DNA of 64,000 bases from Planctomycetota bacterium. GTDB taxonomy: Bacteria; Planctomycetota; Phycisphaerae; Phycisphaerales; Phycisphaeraceae. The notes beneath the pieces are model-generated. The model did not search any database, was not told the origin of the DNA, and saw only the letters and a program-made list of their open reading frames with translations. The stretch is from contig JAJRRC010000037.1 of assembly GCA_024279865.1 (NCBI GenBank), forward strand, positions 21,434 through 85,433, in the 5' to 3' direction. Positions 1 through 10,200 of this stretch are shown in pieces (the stretch's first letter is position 1; each line of letters opens with the position of its first letter). A program made the translations under genes and the position numbers.

Positions 1-298
1 CTTCTGAGAGAAGGTGTTCGAGTCGTCGGGCTTTGGCATCGAGTTGTAGGCTGAAGCGTTTGGTGAGATCTTCGACTTCGATCATGAGGTCTTCGAGTTG
101 TCCTTGGAGGCCTCGGGCTTGGTGGTGGCGTTCGAGAATCTCTTTTGGGCTTGCGGTGGTGGGGCGGTTGCGTTGTTTGCTGCGGAGGCGGAACATCATC
201 CATGCGATGATGAGTGCGATGCCTCCGACGAGCAGAAAATCTTTCATCGGCAGGAATGCCACGACAGTAAGCGAAGTTGAGGCTAGGATGGTGTTCAT
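1..298 (-). CDS. membrane-anchored coiled-coil protein, partial (C-terminus off the left edge)
   Basis: An open frame on the minus strand starts at the ATG at 298 and runs off the window after about 99 codons without a stop. The visible part has one hydrophobic segment (about residues 18-38, ending in basic residues), then a charged, helix-forming stretch rich in Glu, Lys, Arg, Gln and Leu that looks like a coiled coil. It suggests a single-pass inner-membrane protein with a cytoplasmic coiled coil. No family is recognised. Its start codon overlaps the start region of tilS on the other strand, so the two genes diverge with overlapping 5' ends. Confidence 0.55.
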   Translation of the reverse strand, partial: MNTILASTSLTVVAFLPMKDFLLVGGIALIIAWMMFRLRSKQRNRPTTASPKEILERHHQARGLQGQLEDLMIEVEDLTKRFSLQLDAKARRLEHLLSE

Positions 299-1328
299 GG
301 ACAGTGACTCTATGATCCCGCCCCGGCACCGGTTCGTCAAAGCGGTGGTTCAAACCCTGGCGGCACGTTGTGGTATTTCGCCTGGCAATCGGCTGGTTTT
401 GGCGGTGAGTGGCGGGGTGGATTCGGTGGCTTTGTTGGAGGTGATGGCCCATCTGGGCGCCCGTCGTAAATGGCGTTTAACTCTGGCGGTCGGTCATGTG
501 CAGCACCATTTGCGTGACGACGCTGAGGCAGACGCGGTGTTTGTGGAGCAATTGGCGGGGCGATTGGGCTTGCCTTACTTTCGGGAAGATGTGCATATTG
601 AAAAAAGTGGGAATATTGAAGCAGCAGCCAGACATGCTCGTTATGGCGCTTTGGAAACGATGGCCCGGAAGTTTGACGCTTCTGCGGTGGTGACGGCCCA
701 TCATGGTGACGATCAGCTTGAAACCCTGCTCATGCGATTGATGCGTGGATCTGGACTCACGGGTCTGAACTGTATGTCTTGGCGAAGGCGGTTGTCGCCT
801 GAATCTTCGGTTTGGTTGTTGCGGCCGATGTTGGGGGTGGACCGGGCGATGGCGTGCGCGTTTTTGAATGAGATTGGCCAGGATTGGCGTGAAGACCACA
901 CCAATGAAGATACGACTCGTCTTCGGGCGTTGGTTCGCAAGCAGGTGATGCCTGCCTTGAAGCAAGCTGGGCCGGCCGTGGTCGAGCGGGCAGCCGATAC
1001 GATTGAACAATTACAACAGGTTCACCGCTTTTTGGATCAGACAGCCGATGAAGCGTTGAGGCGATGCATTTTCTCGTCGGGGTCTTCTTTGATTTTGGAT
1101 CGCAAGGAGGTTGGGGCCTTGCCTGCGGCAGTGGCTTGTGAAGTTTTGCGCAAGGCCTTGTTCTCTTGCGGAGCCTCGGCAGACGGGGTTCGAGCCAGAC
1201 AAATCCAATCTTTACGCAAGATAGCCTCCGATGGTCGGGGCCATTGCCGTCAGCTCTCATTTGGAGATGGGGTTAGGGTCAAGGTAACATGCTCGCAGTT
1301 CATTTTTTCTCATGCTACTGAAAGTTGA
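288..1328 (+). CDS. tilS: tRNA(Ile)-lysidine synthase TilS
   Basis: TilS converts cytidine 34 of tRNA-Ile(CAU) to lysidine with ATP, so that the tRNA reads AUA instead of AUG; it acts in the cytoplasm. The PP-loop motif SGGVDS lies near residue 40, and a TAHHGDDQLET motif typical of TilS follows near residue 140. The frame is open from position 33, but the upstream part looks non-coding and overlaps the divergent gene. GAGG at 279-282 sits 5 nt before ATG 288, which favours that start; ATG 297 and ATG 312 are alternatives. The protein is about 346 residues, at the short end for the family, with a reduced C-terminal region. Family assignment is firm; the start is less so. Confidence 0.9.
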   Translation: MVFMDSDSMIPPRHRFVKAVVQTLAARCGISPGNRLVLAVSGGVDSVALLEVMAHLGARRKWRLTLAVGHVQHHLRDDAEADAVFVEQLAGRLGLPYFREDVHIEKSGNIEAAARHARYGALETMARKFDASAVVTAHHGDDQLETLLMRLMRGSGLTGLNCMSWRRRLSPESSVWLLRPMLGVDRAMACAFLNEIGQDWREDHTNEDTTRLRALVRKQVMPALKQAGPAVVERAADTIEQLQQVHRFLDQTADEALRRCIFSSGSSLILDRKEVGALPAAVACEVLRKALFSCGASADGVRARQIQSLRKIASDGRGHCRQLSFGDGVRVKVTCSQFIFSHATES

Positions 1329-1337
1329 TAGGCCTTG

Positions 1338-3128
1338 ATGAGTCGTTTAGCTCCGCCTTTGCGATTGAAAGATGCCATTGCCCCTACTTGCCGTCGTTCG
1401 ACGTGGCTGCTTGGGGTTGGGGTGTTGGTGTTGTGTGCGATTCCTTTGTTGATTGACTTGGGGGTTCGTGACTCGTGGCATACGATGGAAAACATCACGC
1501 TGGCCTCGTCGCAGGAAGTTTTTCTGGCGATGAATGGTTGGCATGAGATACCTCAAAACCCCGATGCGTGGATTGTGCCGACGTGGCGTGGGAATCCGAG
1601 GCTCAACAAGCCTCCTTTGGCGGTGTGGCTGAATTTGCTGGCCTGGAGTGATTTAACGCCTGCGACATCGACCACGCGTCAATTGACGTGGCGAGCGAGG
1701 TTGGCCTCGGTGGGAGTGGGTCTGGTCATGCTTGTGGGGGTATTCTGGTTAGGTCTGAGTGTGGGGAATATTCATACTGCTTGTTTGGCGACATTGGCGG
1801 TGGGGACGACGTTGCTATTTGAGCGTCAGGCCCGCTTGGCATCGTATGACATTCACTTGGCAGCGTTTGTGACGTTGGCGGTGGCGGGCGCGTGGTGGGC
1901 GATGGGGCCGTTGCGGGCGTTGGGCCAGCCGTCGACGCGTCGGTGGTTGTTTGGCTGGCTTGTTTGTGGCCTAGGCTGGGGAGCTGCGGTGCTGTCTAAG
2001 GGTCCATTGGCGTTGGCGTTGGTGATTTTGCCGATTTTTTTGGCGATGGTCATCGGGCGACCTTGCTTCAAACGCAGTCTGCTGGGCTTGGTTCTAGGCA
2101 TCGCGGTGATGCTGGCGACGGCAGGGCCTTGGTATCTGTATATTTTCCAAAATTATGAAATTGCCGGCGGCTTGGCAAAAGAATACCGTGCGGCCCGTCC
2201 GGAGTATCAACCGCTTTATTATTACCTGGGATTGCTGGGATTGGTGTGGCCTTGGACGGTGTATCTCATCGGCGGCTTATCGCATCCGTTTGGCCTCGTA
2301 CGAGGCGAGCGGAAGCGTCAATTATTATTGGCGTGGAGTTGGTTTTGCCTGACGTTTATTCTCTTTACCATTCCCGAAGCCAAGCAACAACGTTATATCC
2401 TGCCTATTCTTCCGGCCGTGGGCCTGATGGTGGCTGCGTTGTGGCAGGACCATCAACGCTTGAGCGATCAAGGTCAATCAGATCCGGGTTTGAACTTGGT
2501 TCGCGTTCCCCATTGGATTGTGTTGATGGGAACGTCGCTGCTGATCGTTCCTTTTTTGATGTGGCAGGATTGGCTTATTGCGAAGGGTTGGGAAGATATC
2601 GCCCGTTTTGGAGATATTTCGGGGGCTGTTTTGTTGCCTTGGGCGTTGGTCTTGATCGGGATTAGCTATGTGGGCATCAAGGCCCACTGGACAAACAAAT
2701 CCCTCAAAGCAGGCTATTGCACCGCGGTCTGGGCCTTGGTTTTTACCACGGGGATTTTGCATGCGTACGCGTATGGCCCCAAGCAACAGCACCCCGTTCA
2801 TGACGAGGCTGCCCGGGTGGTGCATCAGGTCAACGGCGCACCCTTGCGATACCTGCGAGCGGGGACCCATCACACCGAACTCAACGAAGAATTTGTGTTT
2901 TACGTGCGTCGGATCATCCCAACGATTGAGCCCAAAGATTTGGAAGCCTATCTGGCCGAAACAGCGTCACAATCCGTTTGCTATATCCTGACGCTTGAAG
3001 CGGATCAGGCCAGTGACGTTTTATTGAAATCAGGGTTTGAACGTGTACTCACGGCCAACCAGGATTACCATTCCAATAAAATGCCCACTGAACTGTGGCA
3101 GTATCGGACGGCATTGAAAAGCGAGTGA
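1338..3128 (+). CDS. ArnT/PMT-like membrane glycosyltransferase (GT83-type)
   Basis: This is a polytopic protein of about 596 residues with roughly a dozen hydrophobic segments and a large C-terminal part outside the membrane. The N-terminal part has the first-loop organisation of the ArnT/dolichyl-phosphate mannosyltransferase superfamily, including NKPPLAVWL near residue 95, the KPPL..WL signature of bacterial ArnT-like enzymes. These enzymes move a sugar from a polyprenyl phosphate to lipid A or another envelope acceptor on the periplasmic side. Donor and acceptor cannot be read from sequence. TTG at 1335 precedes ATG 1338 directly; ATG is preferred. The gene starts 9 nt after tilS and probably shares its transcript. 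Confidence 0.8.
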   Translation: MSRLAPPLRLKDAIAPTCRRSTWLLGVGVLVLCAIPLLIDLGVRDSWHTMENITLASSQEVFLAMNGWHEIPQNPDAWIVPTWRGNPRLNKPPLAVWLNLLAWSDLTPATSTTRQLTWRARLASVGVGLVMLVGVFWLGLSVGNIHTACLATLAVGTTLLFERQARLASYDIHLAAFVTLAVAGAWWAMGPLRALGQPSTRRWLFGWLVCGLGWGAAVLSKGPLALALVILPIFLAMVIGRPCFKRSLLGLVLGIAVMLATAGPWYLYIFQNYEIAGGLAKEYRAARPEYQPLYYYLGLLGLVWPWTVYLIGGLSHPFGLVRGERKRQLLLAWSWFCLTFILFTIPEAKQQRYILPILPAVGLMVAALWQDHQRLSDQGQSDPGLNLVRVPHWIVLMGTSLLIVPFLMWQDWLIAKGWEDIARFGDISGAVLLPWALVLIGISYVGIKAHWTNKSLKAGYCTAVWALVFTTGILHAYAYGPKQQHPVHDEAARVVHQVNGAPLRYLRAGTHHTELNEEFVFYVRRIIPTIEPKDLEAYLAETASQSVCYILTLEADQASDVLLKSGFERVLTANQDYHSNKMPTELWQYRTALKSE

Positions 3129-3245
3129 GATGTCAAAATATCACCTTGCCAAGAGGTGGCGTTCAGCATTTGAGAGCCTCACGCATTCAATCGTTGTATC
3201 TAGAAAAAACTGGGATCGTTCAAGAGAGGGTGTTCTAGATTCAAG

Positions 3246-3353
3246 TCTTTCTGGGGGGAGTTGCCGGGGGTTGCCTTGAGGGCGGGGGTACTGCCGGGGG
3301 TTGCCGGGGGTTACCGGGGGTTGCCGGGGGTTACCGGGGGTGTTGGCCGGGGA
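3246..3353. repeat. tandem G-rich array (TTRCCGGGGG units)
   Basis: A run of near-identical units of 10-11 bases, TTGCCGGGGG alternating with TTACCGGGGG, lies between the convergent ArnT-like gene and rsfS. At least six units can be counted, several of them back to back at about 3299-3340. The last TTA on the plus strand supplies the TAA stop codon of rsfS. The array belongs to the same G-tract family as the dispersed CTTCCGGGGG elements found elsewhere in the window. Confidence 0.8.
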
Positions 3354-3780
3354 CTTTGACTCTTGGGGCATCGTTCCAGAGCATTTCCAGATCATAATGG
3401 GCCCGGGTGGGTGGGTCGAACAGATGAACCACCACGTCCACAAAATCGACGACCAGCCAGGCTGCATCAGCATCGACATCAATGCCCAGGCGATCTAGGT
3501 CATGGGTCTGAGCGACTTCCTTAAGTTCATCAGCGACCGCTTTGATCTGGCGGTTACTGGTGCCTGAGGCAATCAAAATGTAATCGGTGATCTGGCAGAT
3601 ATTTCGCACATCAAAAAGAACAATGTCTTCGCAATGACGGTCTTGAAGCAGTTTGGCTGCTTCAATTGAAAAGGCCAAAAGTGTTTGCTGGTACGGGGAA
3701 TCATCCTTGCGATTCTGGACTTCCAGAATGCGTGATTCAGAACTCGGTACGTTGCCCAATGCGGAGGTGTCTCGATCCAT
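3331..3780 (-). CDS. rsfS: ribosomal silencing factor RsfS
   Basis: RsfS binds uL14 on the large ribosomal subunit and blocks subunit joining under nutrient limitation. The 149-residue product has the Iojap/RsfS core: a DVRNICQITDYILIASG stretch, the NRQIKAVADEL helix, and WLVVDFVDVVVHLF before the C-terminal segment. The core is preceded by about 30 extra N-terminal residues. The frame stays open further upstream, but that part translates a G-rich repeat; the start at 3780 (MDRDTS) is therefore chosen. The stop codon is donated by the tandem G-rich array at the 3' end, so the last few residues are probably not ancestral. Confidence 0.88.
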   Translation of the reverse strand: MDRDTSALGNVPSSESRILEVQNRKDDSPYQQTLLAFSIEAAKLLQDRHCEDIVLFDVRNICQITDYILIASGTSNRQIKAVADELKEVAQTHDLDRLGIDVDADAAWLVVDFVDVVVHLFDPPTRAHYDLEMLWNDAPRVKVPGQHPR

Positions 3781-3814
3781 GATGCCAAGGATAGCGAATG
3801 TGCCGAGAAATTGG

Positions 3815-3880
3815 AAACGCCCCCCGGAAACGCCCCCCGGAAGCCCCCCGGAAGTACCCCCGGTAATCTCCCCGGAAAAC
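3815..3880. repeat. G-rich dispersed repeat cluster
   Basis: Five C-tract units in a row (CCCCCGGAAA/G-type) lie just upstream of the rsfS start. Exact CCCCCGGAAG cores are at 3834-3843 and 3845-3854. The stretch would form the 5' untranslated region of rsfS. The rest of the 3781-4087 interval is A+T-rich and shows no convincing gene. Confidence 0.8.
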
Positions 3881-4087
3881 CCTCTGGAAATGGATTTCAA
3901 ACAATAGCCACAAAAAATACAAAAAGACACAAAAACAAAGGGTTGAACCAATTTTAATCGGAGGGTTGTGTCTGAAATTCAGGGATGACAAGCGGAGGAT
4001 GTTTTCTCGTCTGTCTCGCTTCTGACTCTTGCGTTTGTCTTTTTTGGTGGCGATTCTTTTTCTGTCTTGGACGGTTGTTTGTGCGCA

Positions 4088-4124
4088 TCAAAAAGGAAGG
4101 CTGGGGATGAACCCAGCCTTCCTT
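4088..4124 (-). terminator. intrinsic terminator of hppA
   Basis: The arms AAGGAAGGCTGG(G) at about 4093-4105 and CCCAGCCTTCCTT at 4112-4124 form a perfect 13-bp stem with a 6-nt loop. On the minus strand the stem is followed by TTTTTG. It lies about 30 bp beyond the hppA stop codon. Confidence 0.85.
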
Positions 4125-4152
4125 AGTAAAGACTATTTTAGAGCTATATCGC

Positions 4153-6528
4153 TTATTCAGCGAGGCCGACGACAGCCGCGATGGCAGGAGAGAACTTCAC
4201 GATCAAGCCTGCAAAGACGACTGAGACGATGCTGACCAGTTTGATCAGGATGTTCAGCGATGGGCCAGAGGTATCTTTGAACGGATCGCCGACGGTATCG
4301 CCGACCACGCCGGCTTTGTGAGCGTCCGAACCTTTGCCGCCGAATTGGCCGGTTTCGATCCATTTCTTAGCGTTGTCCCATGCACCACCTGCGTTGGCCA
4401 TGAAGATCGCCATGGCAAAACCGCAGACCAAGGTGCCGCAGAGAAGTCCCATGACGCCAGCGACACCGAGGATCAGTCCCACCACGATGGGGACTAGGAC
4501 TGCCATGATCGAAGGGATGATCATTTCTTTGAGTGCGCCCGTGGTGGAGATAGCGACACAGTTGGCGTAGTCGGGATAGTGTTTGCCATCGACTTCGATT
4601 TCCATGGGCCATTTCATTGGGTCCGCCACATCTTCTTCGCTCATGCCAGATTTTTTGAAGCCTTCTTTCATGATGGCGAACTGTCGGCGACATTCGTCGA
4701 TCATGGCAAAAGCTGCACGTCCGACGGCGTTCATGGTCATCGCACAGAAGACGAAGACCAGCATCACGCCGATGAACAGGCCGCAAAGGACCTTGGGGTT
4801 GAGCAGAGTGACGTTGTAGTAAGCCATGATGTCCGGGATGGTCATCGTGGCGGTGATGACTTCGTGGCCTCGGATGAGGACCGTATCGTGCATACCGATG
4901 AGATGTACCTTGACGGTGGCGACATAAGCAGCGAGCAGTGCCAGAGCAGTCAGAGCCGCTGAGCCGATGGCAAAGCCTTTGCCGGTGGCTGCGGTGGTGT
5001 TGCCCAGGGAGTCGAGCATGTCAGTGCGTTCACGGACATAAGGAGGTTGTTGGGTCATTTCAGCGTTGCCACCTGCGTTGTCGGCAATGGGGCCATACGC
5101 ATCGGTGGCGAGGGTGATGCCCAGTGTGCTGAGCATGCCGACGGCAGCAATGCCGACGCCGAAGGCACCCATGAGGAATTCATGTTTACCGCCTGCAAAG
5201 TTGAAGGCGAACAGGATCGCAAAGACCACGGTGATCAGTGGAATCCAAGTGGAGATCATGCCCTCGGCAATGCCTGAGATGATGACCGTGGCAGGACCCA
5301 TTTTGGCCTGTTCACAGATTCGTTGGGTGGGTTTGTGTTCATAGGAAGTGTAGTATTCAGTTCCCCAAGCGATGATCAGGCCAGCGAGTATGCCGGTGAC
5401 GATTGAACCCCAGATGCCGAGGTAGCTGATCCCTGCGATATCGCCGAGGAGGTATTTGAGGATAAAGAATGAGCCAATGATGATCAACGCTGAGCTGAGC
5501 CAAACACCTGCGTGGAGGCTTTTGAGCAGTTGAGCGAAGCTGGCGTTTTCCTTGGCTCGCACGGAGAAAATCGACAGGATTGAAGCAAGAATGCCCAGTC
5601 CCGCGAGTACAGGTGCGGTGATGAGCAGTTTGATGGCATCATCAGTGGGAATATGCATTTGCATGGCAGCTGCCGCGGCAAGTGCCATGGCTGCGAGAAT
5701 CGAGCCATAATAAGATTCGTAGAGGTCTGCACCCATGCCTGCGACATCGCCGACGTTATCGCCGACGTTATCTGCAATCGTGGCAGGGTTGCGAGCGTCG
5801 TCTTCGGGGATACCCGCTTCGACTTTACCCACAAGGTCCGCACCCACGTCAGCAGCCTTGGTGTAGATGCCACCACCCACGCGAGCGAACAATGCTTGCA
5901 GTGAAGCACCCATCGCAAAGCTCAAGGTCAGGGTCGTGATGCTCACCAAGTCAGTCGTGGCGTTGATGCCTTTGGTTTTGGCCAAGATGATAAACCAGAC
6001 AGAAACGTCCAGCAACGCAAAGCCCGTGACGCACAGCCCCATGACCGCACCGGCGCGGAAGGCCACTTTAAGACCATCATTGAGGGAGTTTTTGGCTGCA
6101 TGAGCGGTTCGTGCCGAAGCATTGGTCGCGGTTTTCATGCCTAGGAAACCACACAAGCCCGAAAGCAAGGAGGCAATGATCACGCCCAAGAATGTCATCT
6201 CTTCCTGCAGGCCAGCTAAGCCCATCAGGAAAAGAATCACCGCTAACACCGCGACGACGGCATAAACCATCTTTGCTTGGCGTGCGAGGTAAGCATACGC
6301 ACCATCACGGACCGCTTGGGCGATTCGGATCATGCTTTCGTCACCTTCGCTGGTGCTCATAAAGCCTTTATAAAAGACCATGGCCATCAAAAGTGCCGCT
6401 ACCGCACCGATGGGTGCGAGCCAGAACAATGGAGGCAATGCGGTGACTGAATCAGTGGCGGCCGCCCAGGCTGGTGAAGCCATGAAAAATGCCGCTGCAC
6501 CTGCCGTTAAAGTCAAGTTCCGTTTCAT
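4153..6528 (-). CDS. hppA: membrane-bound proton-translocating pyrophosphatase
   Basis: This enzyme hydrolyses cytoplasmic pyrophosphate and pumps H+ (or Na+) across the inner membrane. The 791-residue protein is almost entirely hydrophobic helices. It carries the family signature DVGADLVGKVE with the following acidic substrate loop (EDDARNPATIADNVGDNVGD) near residue 235, and a second conserved cluster ending VGDTVGDPFKDTSGP near the C-terminus. At the K+-determining site it reads GNTTAATGKG. Ala followed by Gly three residues later is the K+-dependent pattern in this family (K+-independent enzymes have Lys and Thr). The start is set at MKRNLTL, where a signal-like N-terminus ending in AWA begins; the frame is open 32 codons further up. 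Confidence 0.95.
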   Translation of the reverse strand: MKRNLTLTAGAAAFFMASPAWAAATDSVTALPPLFWLAPIGAVAALLMAMVFYKGFMSTSEGDESMIRIAQAVRDGAYAYLARQAKMVYAVVAVLAVILFLMGLAGLQEEMTFLGVIIASLLSGLCGFLGMKTATNASARTAHAAKNSLNDGLKVAFRAGAVMGLCVTGFALLDVSVWFIILAKTKGINATTDLVSITTLTLSFAMGASLQALFARVGGGIYTKAADVGADLVGKVEAGIPEDDARNPATIADNVGDNVGDVAGMGADLYESYYGSILAAMALAAAAAMQMHIPTDDAIKLLITAPVLAGLGILASILSIFSVRAKENASFAQLLKSLHAGVWLSSALIIIGSFFILKYLLGDIAGISYLGIWGSIVTGILAGLIIAWGTEYYTSYEHKPTQRICEQAKMGPATVIISGIAEGMISTWIPLITVVFAILFAFNFAGGKHEFLMGAFGVGIAAVGMLSTLGITLATDAYGPIADNAGGNAEMTQQPPYVRERTDMLDSLGNTTAATGKGFAIGSAALTALALLAAYVATVKVHLIGMHDTVLIRGHEVITATMTIPDIMAYYNVTLLNPKVLCGLFIGVMLVFVFCAMTMNAVGRAAFAMIDECRRQFAIMKEGFKKSGMSEEDVADPMKWPMEIEVDGKHYPDYANCVAISTTGALKEMIIPSIMAVLVPIVVGLILGVAGVMGLLCGTLVCGFAMAIFMANAGGAWDNAKKWIETGQFGGKGSDAHKAGVVGDTVGDPFKDTSGPSLNILIKLVSIVSVVFAGLIVKFSPAIAAVVGLAE

Positions 6529-6732
6529 AATAAACCAAGCTCCTGCTGGGCATGAAAAAAACCGCGCAGCACGAAGACCTTCTTCGCACAAGCGACGGAA
6601 AAACAGTTTGAAAGTATATTGCAAAAAGACAGGCGAGGCATATGCCCAGGCTCAGTATCGAGCCTGAAGCGGGAGCGACACATTGCTGATGCCGTTGGGG
6701 GCATCTGTGGTCTCCTGTGGCAAGGCCAGTTG

Positions 6733-6942
6733 TTATCGTTGGGTGGTGGCTGACGGACGACCGGGGACTTCAACACGCTTGACGGACTTGCGTCGGGCAC
6801 GTTGCTTGCGTTCAGAAGGCTTTTCATAATATGCCTTACGCTTGATATCCTTGGTCAGACCCTCTTTTTCACACAGCTTTTTAAAGCGACGCATGAGTTG
6901 CTGGGCAGATTCACCTGGACGAGCTTTAATCCGAATAGCCAT
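6733..6942 (-). CDS. rpsU: small ribosomal subunit protein bS21
   Basis: This is a 69-residue, very basic protein with the bS21 pattern: short N-terminal IRIKARPGESAQQLMRRFK, then KEGL..DIKRKAYYEKPSERKQRARR. bS21 sits on the 30S platform near the anti-Shine-Dalgarno region and aids initiation. It is followed at some distance by hppA on the same strand. Length and motif order match the family. Confidence 0.93.
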   Translation of the reverse strand: MAIRIKARPGESAQQLMRRFKKLCEKEGLTKDIKRKAYYEKPSERKQRARRKSVKRVEVPGRPSATTQR

Positions 6943-7166
6943 AATGGATTCAATCCTTCTTCCTGAGCTTCAAATCAAGTCGGGCAGTATGGCATAGATT
7001 GCTCGCCAATGCAACAAGCCCTTTTTAAGTGATTGATTCGCGACAACCCCACTATCCGTCAAATAGAGACAAGTGACGATCAAGCCGTAGTCAATGGGCA
7101 GTTTCGTATCGCGGTATCATTGGCGGATTGAAGCGTGTGGCTGGGGTTGAAAAATATGAAAAAAGA

Positions 7167-7194
7167 TTGATTAAGTGGTGGTTTTTTGTATAGA
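7167..7194 (+). promoter_or_regulatory. predicted sigma-70-type promoter of the ABC-secretin gene
   Basis: TTGATT at 7167-7172 and TATAGA at 7189-7194 are separated by 16 bp, in an A+T-rich stretch upstream of the large fusion gene. A GGAGG ribosome-binding site follows at 7233-7237. The remaining sequence between rpsU and this promoter shows no gene. Confidence 0.4.
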
Positions 7195-7245
7195 TACGTT
7201 TTTTTCGGTTAAAATATCTCGCTGTACTTTGTGGAGGCTGGATCT

Positions 7246-10200
7246 GTGGGTGTTCGCTTGTGGCGAACGGTAGTCATGACTAAACCGCAAACATCACAAT
7301 CCACTTCCTCAGGAAACGAAGCAACTTCCACGACCCAGCGGGTGGCAGTGCTTTTCAAACCTTATTCAGCAACGCTTGTTGGCGTGGTCCTGTTCATGTT
7401 GGTTTTGACCGGCGTGAATATGCTGCGGCCGTTCTTTATCAAACTGCTTTTTGATGAAGTTTTTCCCGGTCAAGGCAACCCACTGGGCAATCTAGGCTTG
7501 CTGATGTTCATCCTCTTGGGGGTGATGATCGTCTATGTGGCTCGCAATATTCTGTTTTACTATTCCAAGTCGGCAGCGGTCACGGTGGGTGAAAATTTCT
7601 GTTTCACCATTCGCAAACGCTTGTTTGAGTATCTACAGCAATTGAACATGCGTTTTTTTCGTCAGAACAATGCCGGGGAAGTCTCCAGCCGTCTGATGAA
7701 TGATAGTTTTGTGATTCAGCAGTTTATTGCAGATGATTTGCCGAAGCTTCTTCAGGCTATTTTTACGTTTGTGGGTGTGTTGGCGATTATTTATGCGGTG
7801 AATTGGCCGTTGGCGTTGGTGAGCACGATTGTGTTGCCGTTGCATTTGTTGACGCATCATTATTTTAAGAGGCCGATCAAAGAGGCCAGTCGTGAAGCAT
7901 CGTCACAGCTTTCTTTGGTCCATGGCGATTTGATCGAAAAATTTCTCGGCGCAGAAGTCGTCAAAGGTTTTGCGGGTGAACAGCGAGAAAGTGAAGCCTT
8001 CGGGCGAGCCATTGACCGTTCACGCAAAAGCCAGCTGAAAAGTAAAAGCTATCACATTGTTCAAAAAGTCATTGCCGACTTGCTCGTGGGTGTGGGGACC
8101 GTGGGACTGCTGGGGTTTGGTGCTTATCAAGTCCTCAAACCCGTCGATCCCATGAGAGCGGGAACCTTTATTATGTTCTTTGCCTACGTGGGGATGCTCT
8201 ATCCCACCGTGATTGACCTGATGAGTGGCCTCGCCAAATTTACACGAACCACCGCCAGTGTGGACCGTATTTTTGACATGCTTCAAACCGGGCAGCAGGA
8301 ACAGCAACTTGACCATGAAGGCCCCAAGCCGCCGATTCGGGGCGAACTGGTCTTTCGCAATGTGGACTTTGGCTATGTACAGGGCATCCCTGTTTTGAAA
8401 AAAGTTTCATTTACCGTTTCGCCCGGCCAAGTGTGCGCTATCGTCGGTCCCTCCGGGGCAGGCAAAAGCACCCTTGTCAGCCTCTTGCCACTTTTTAATG
8501 AAGCTACGCGAGGCAGCGTTGAGCTAGATGGCCTCGATGTGAAAGACATCGACCTCACTTACCTACGTCAAAACATCGGCGTCGCTTTTCAAGAATGCTT
8601 CCTCTTTAATAGCTCCATTGAAGAAAATTTGCGTTATGCCAACCCCAATGCCACCACCCGGCAAATTATGGACGTGGCCAAGCGGACCGGGGCGGATGAC
8701 TTTATTCAAAAATTGCCTGATGGCTACGAGACCCTCGTCGGAGAAAATGGGGTCAACCTTTCGCGAGGTGAAAAACAAAGAATTACGTTGATGCGAGCGA
8801 TGTTGAAAAAACCTAAAATTTTAATTCTCGATGAAGCAACCGCTTCGCTTGATGCAGCTAGTGAATCGCAGGTCATCCCGGCGATTCTCGAATTTATGCA
8901 CGGAAAGACTACTTTGATGATCACACATCGTCCACAACTACTTGAACATGCTGACCAAGTGATCCAATTGCAGGAAGGACGTGTGGTGTACCAAGGTTCC
9001 TCCAAAACGTTTGATCACGAAGCCTTTGCAGGTAACTTGGTGTCACCCTCGCCAGTTCAACGAGATACCAAAGAAGGCTCGGACCGTTGGCCCGTTTTGC
9101 GTAATTTGGCCATGCTCCTCTCGATGGGTCTTGTGGGAACATCCCTCATCATGACCACGCCCGCCATGGCTGCAACTGCTGCTGAAAAGGTGACTGCTAA
9201 AAAAACAGCCCCCAAAATATCTCCCAAAGTCACCAAAAAAACGATTCAAAAGTCCACCATTCCCCATGCTATTTTTGAACCGATGGTCGGCCTCAATGAT
9301 CTGCAAGTGGCTGAACTGCTTGATGTCATTGCTGCGAAGCTCAAAGCCCAAGGCTATTCCAATCGCAACCAAGCAGACCATCGCAAACAAATGCCACAAC
9401 TCGAGGACTATCGCAATGTGCAGCTATTATCCAAAACCCAAGGGGCTGCCGTCCACTTGGTTCAACTGGGATTGAAAACCTTTCGAAGCCAACCCGTGCA
9501 TCTATGGATCGCTGGCACCATCGTGCAAGGGAACACCCAAAAACCGATGGACCTCGAACCCCTCAAGGCCAGTCTGGCTCAAGCCCGCAAGTCGCTCCAG
9601 ACCCATCAAGAAACACTCAAAGTCGGTGATCTCGCGATTGAAACCTTACGCCTAAGCTACATCGAACCAGACCGCTGCTTGGCAGTGTTGAAAACCTTGG
9701 GCTATCAGGTCATTGAATACAAAGCCGGTGCCAAAGGCCCCGGCCGTCACCAGATGATCAACCCGGACAAAAAAGTTGATCCTAAAAATCTCCCCGTGGT
9801 CGTTGCCGTACCAGGAACCGATGCGACCCAACTCGTCGGCGGCATCAAAGTCGCCAAAGGCGCTTTCGGGCTGACCATGACGCCAAGCATTCCTTCACCC
9901 TTGCCCGATCACACAGCCGCCGCACCCTTGATGGAACTGCTCATCTTGCATGACCCGGCGAGACCTCAACAGCACGCCAAATTACTGGACTTGATCCATC
10001 ACACCATTGACGTGCCAGCTCGGCAAATTCTGGTGGAAGCCATGGTGCTGGAAATTTCTAAAAGTGCCCTAGACCAATTGGGCGTTCAATGGGAATTGCA
10101 AACCGCCAAGGCCAATTTGACAAGTCTTCAAATTGGGCGTTTGCCTGACTTGGCTGCGGGCGAAACGCCTGCGATGGATATTGGATTGGGCAATATCTTC

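Noticed and set aside
477..1260. Minus-strand frames of 167-177 codons inside tilS
   Set aside because: Antisense to a clear TilS protein; Arg/Pro/His-rich composition is typical of shadow frames.
3246..3353. Array resembling a CRISPR
   Set aside because: Units are only 10-11 bp and directly adjacent, with no unique spacers of 25-40 bp and no cas genes.
4029..4235. 68-codon plus-strand frame beyond hppA with a signal-like N-terminus
   Set aside because: It crosses the hppA terminator stem and the hppA 3' end; no ribosome-binding site.
4157..6103. Several frames of 70-144 codons inside hppA on both strands
   Set aside because: They are other-frame readings of the strongly conserved pyrophosphatase gene.
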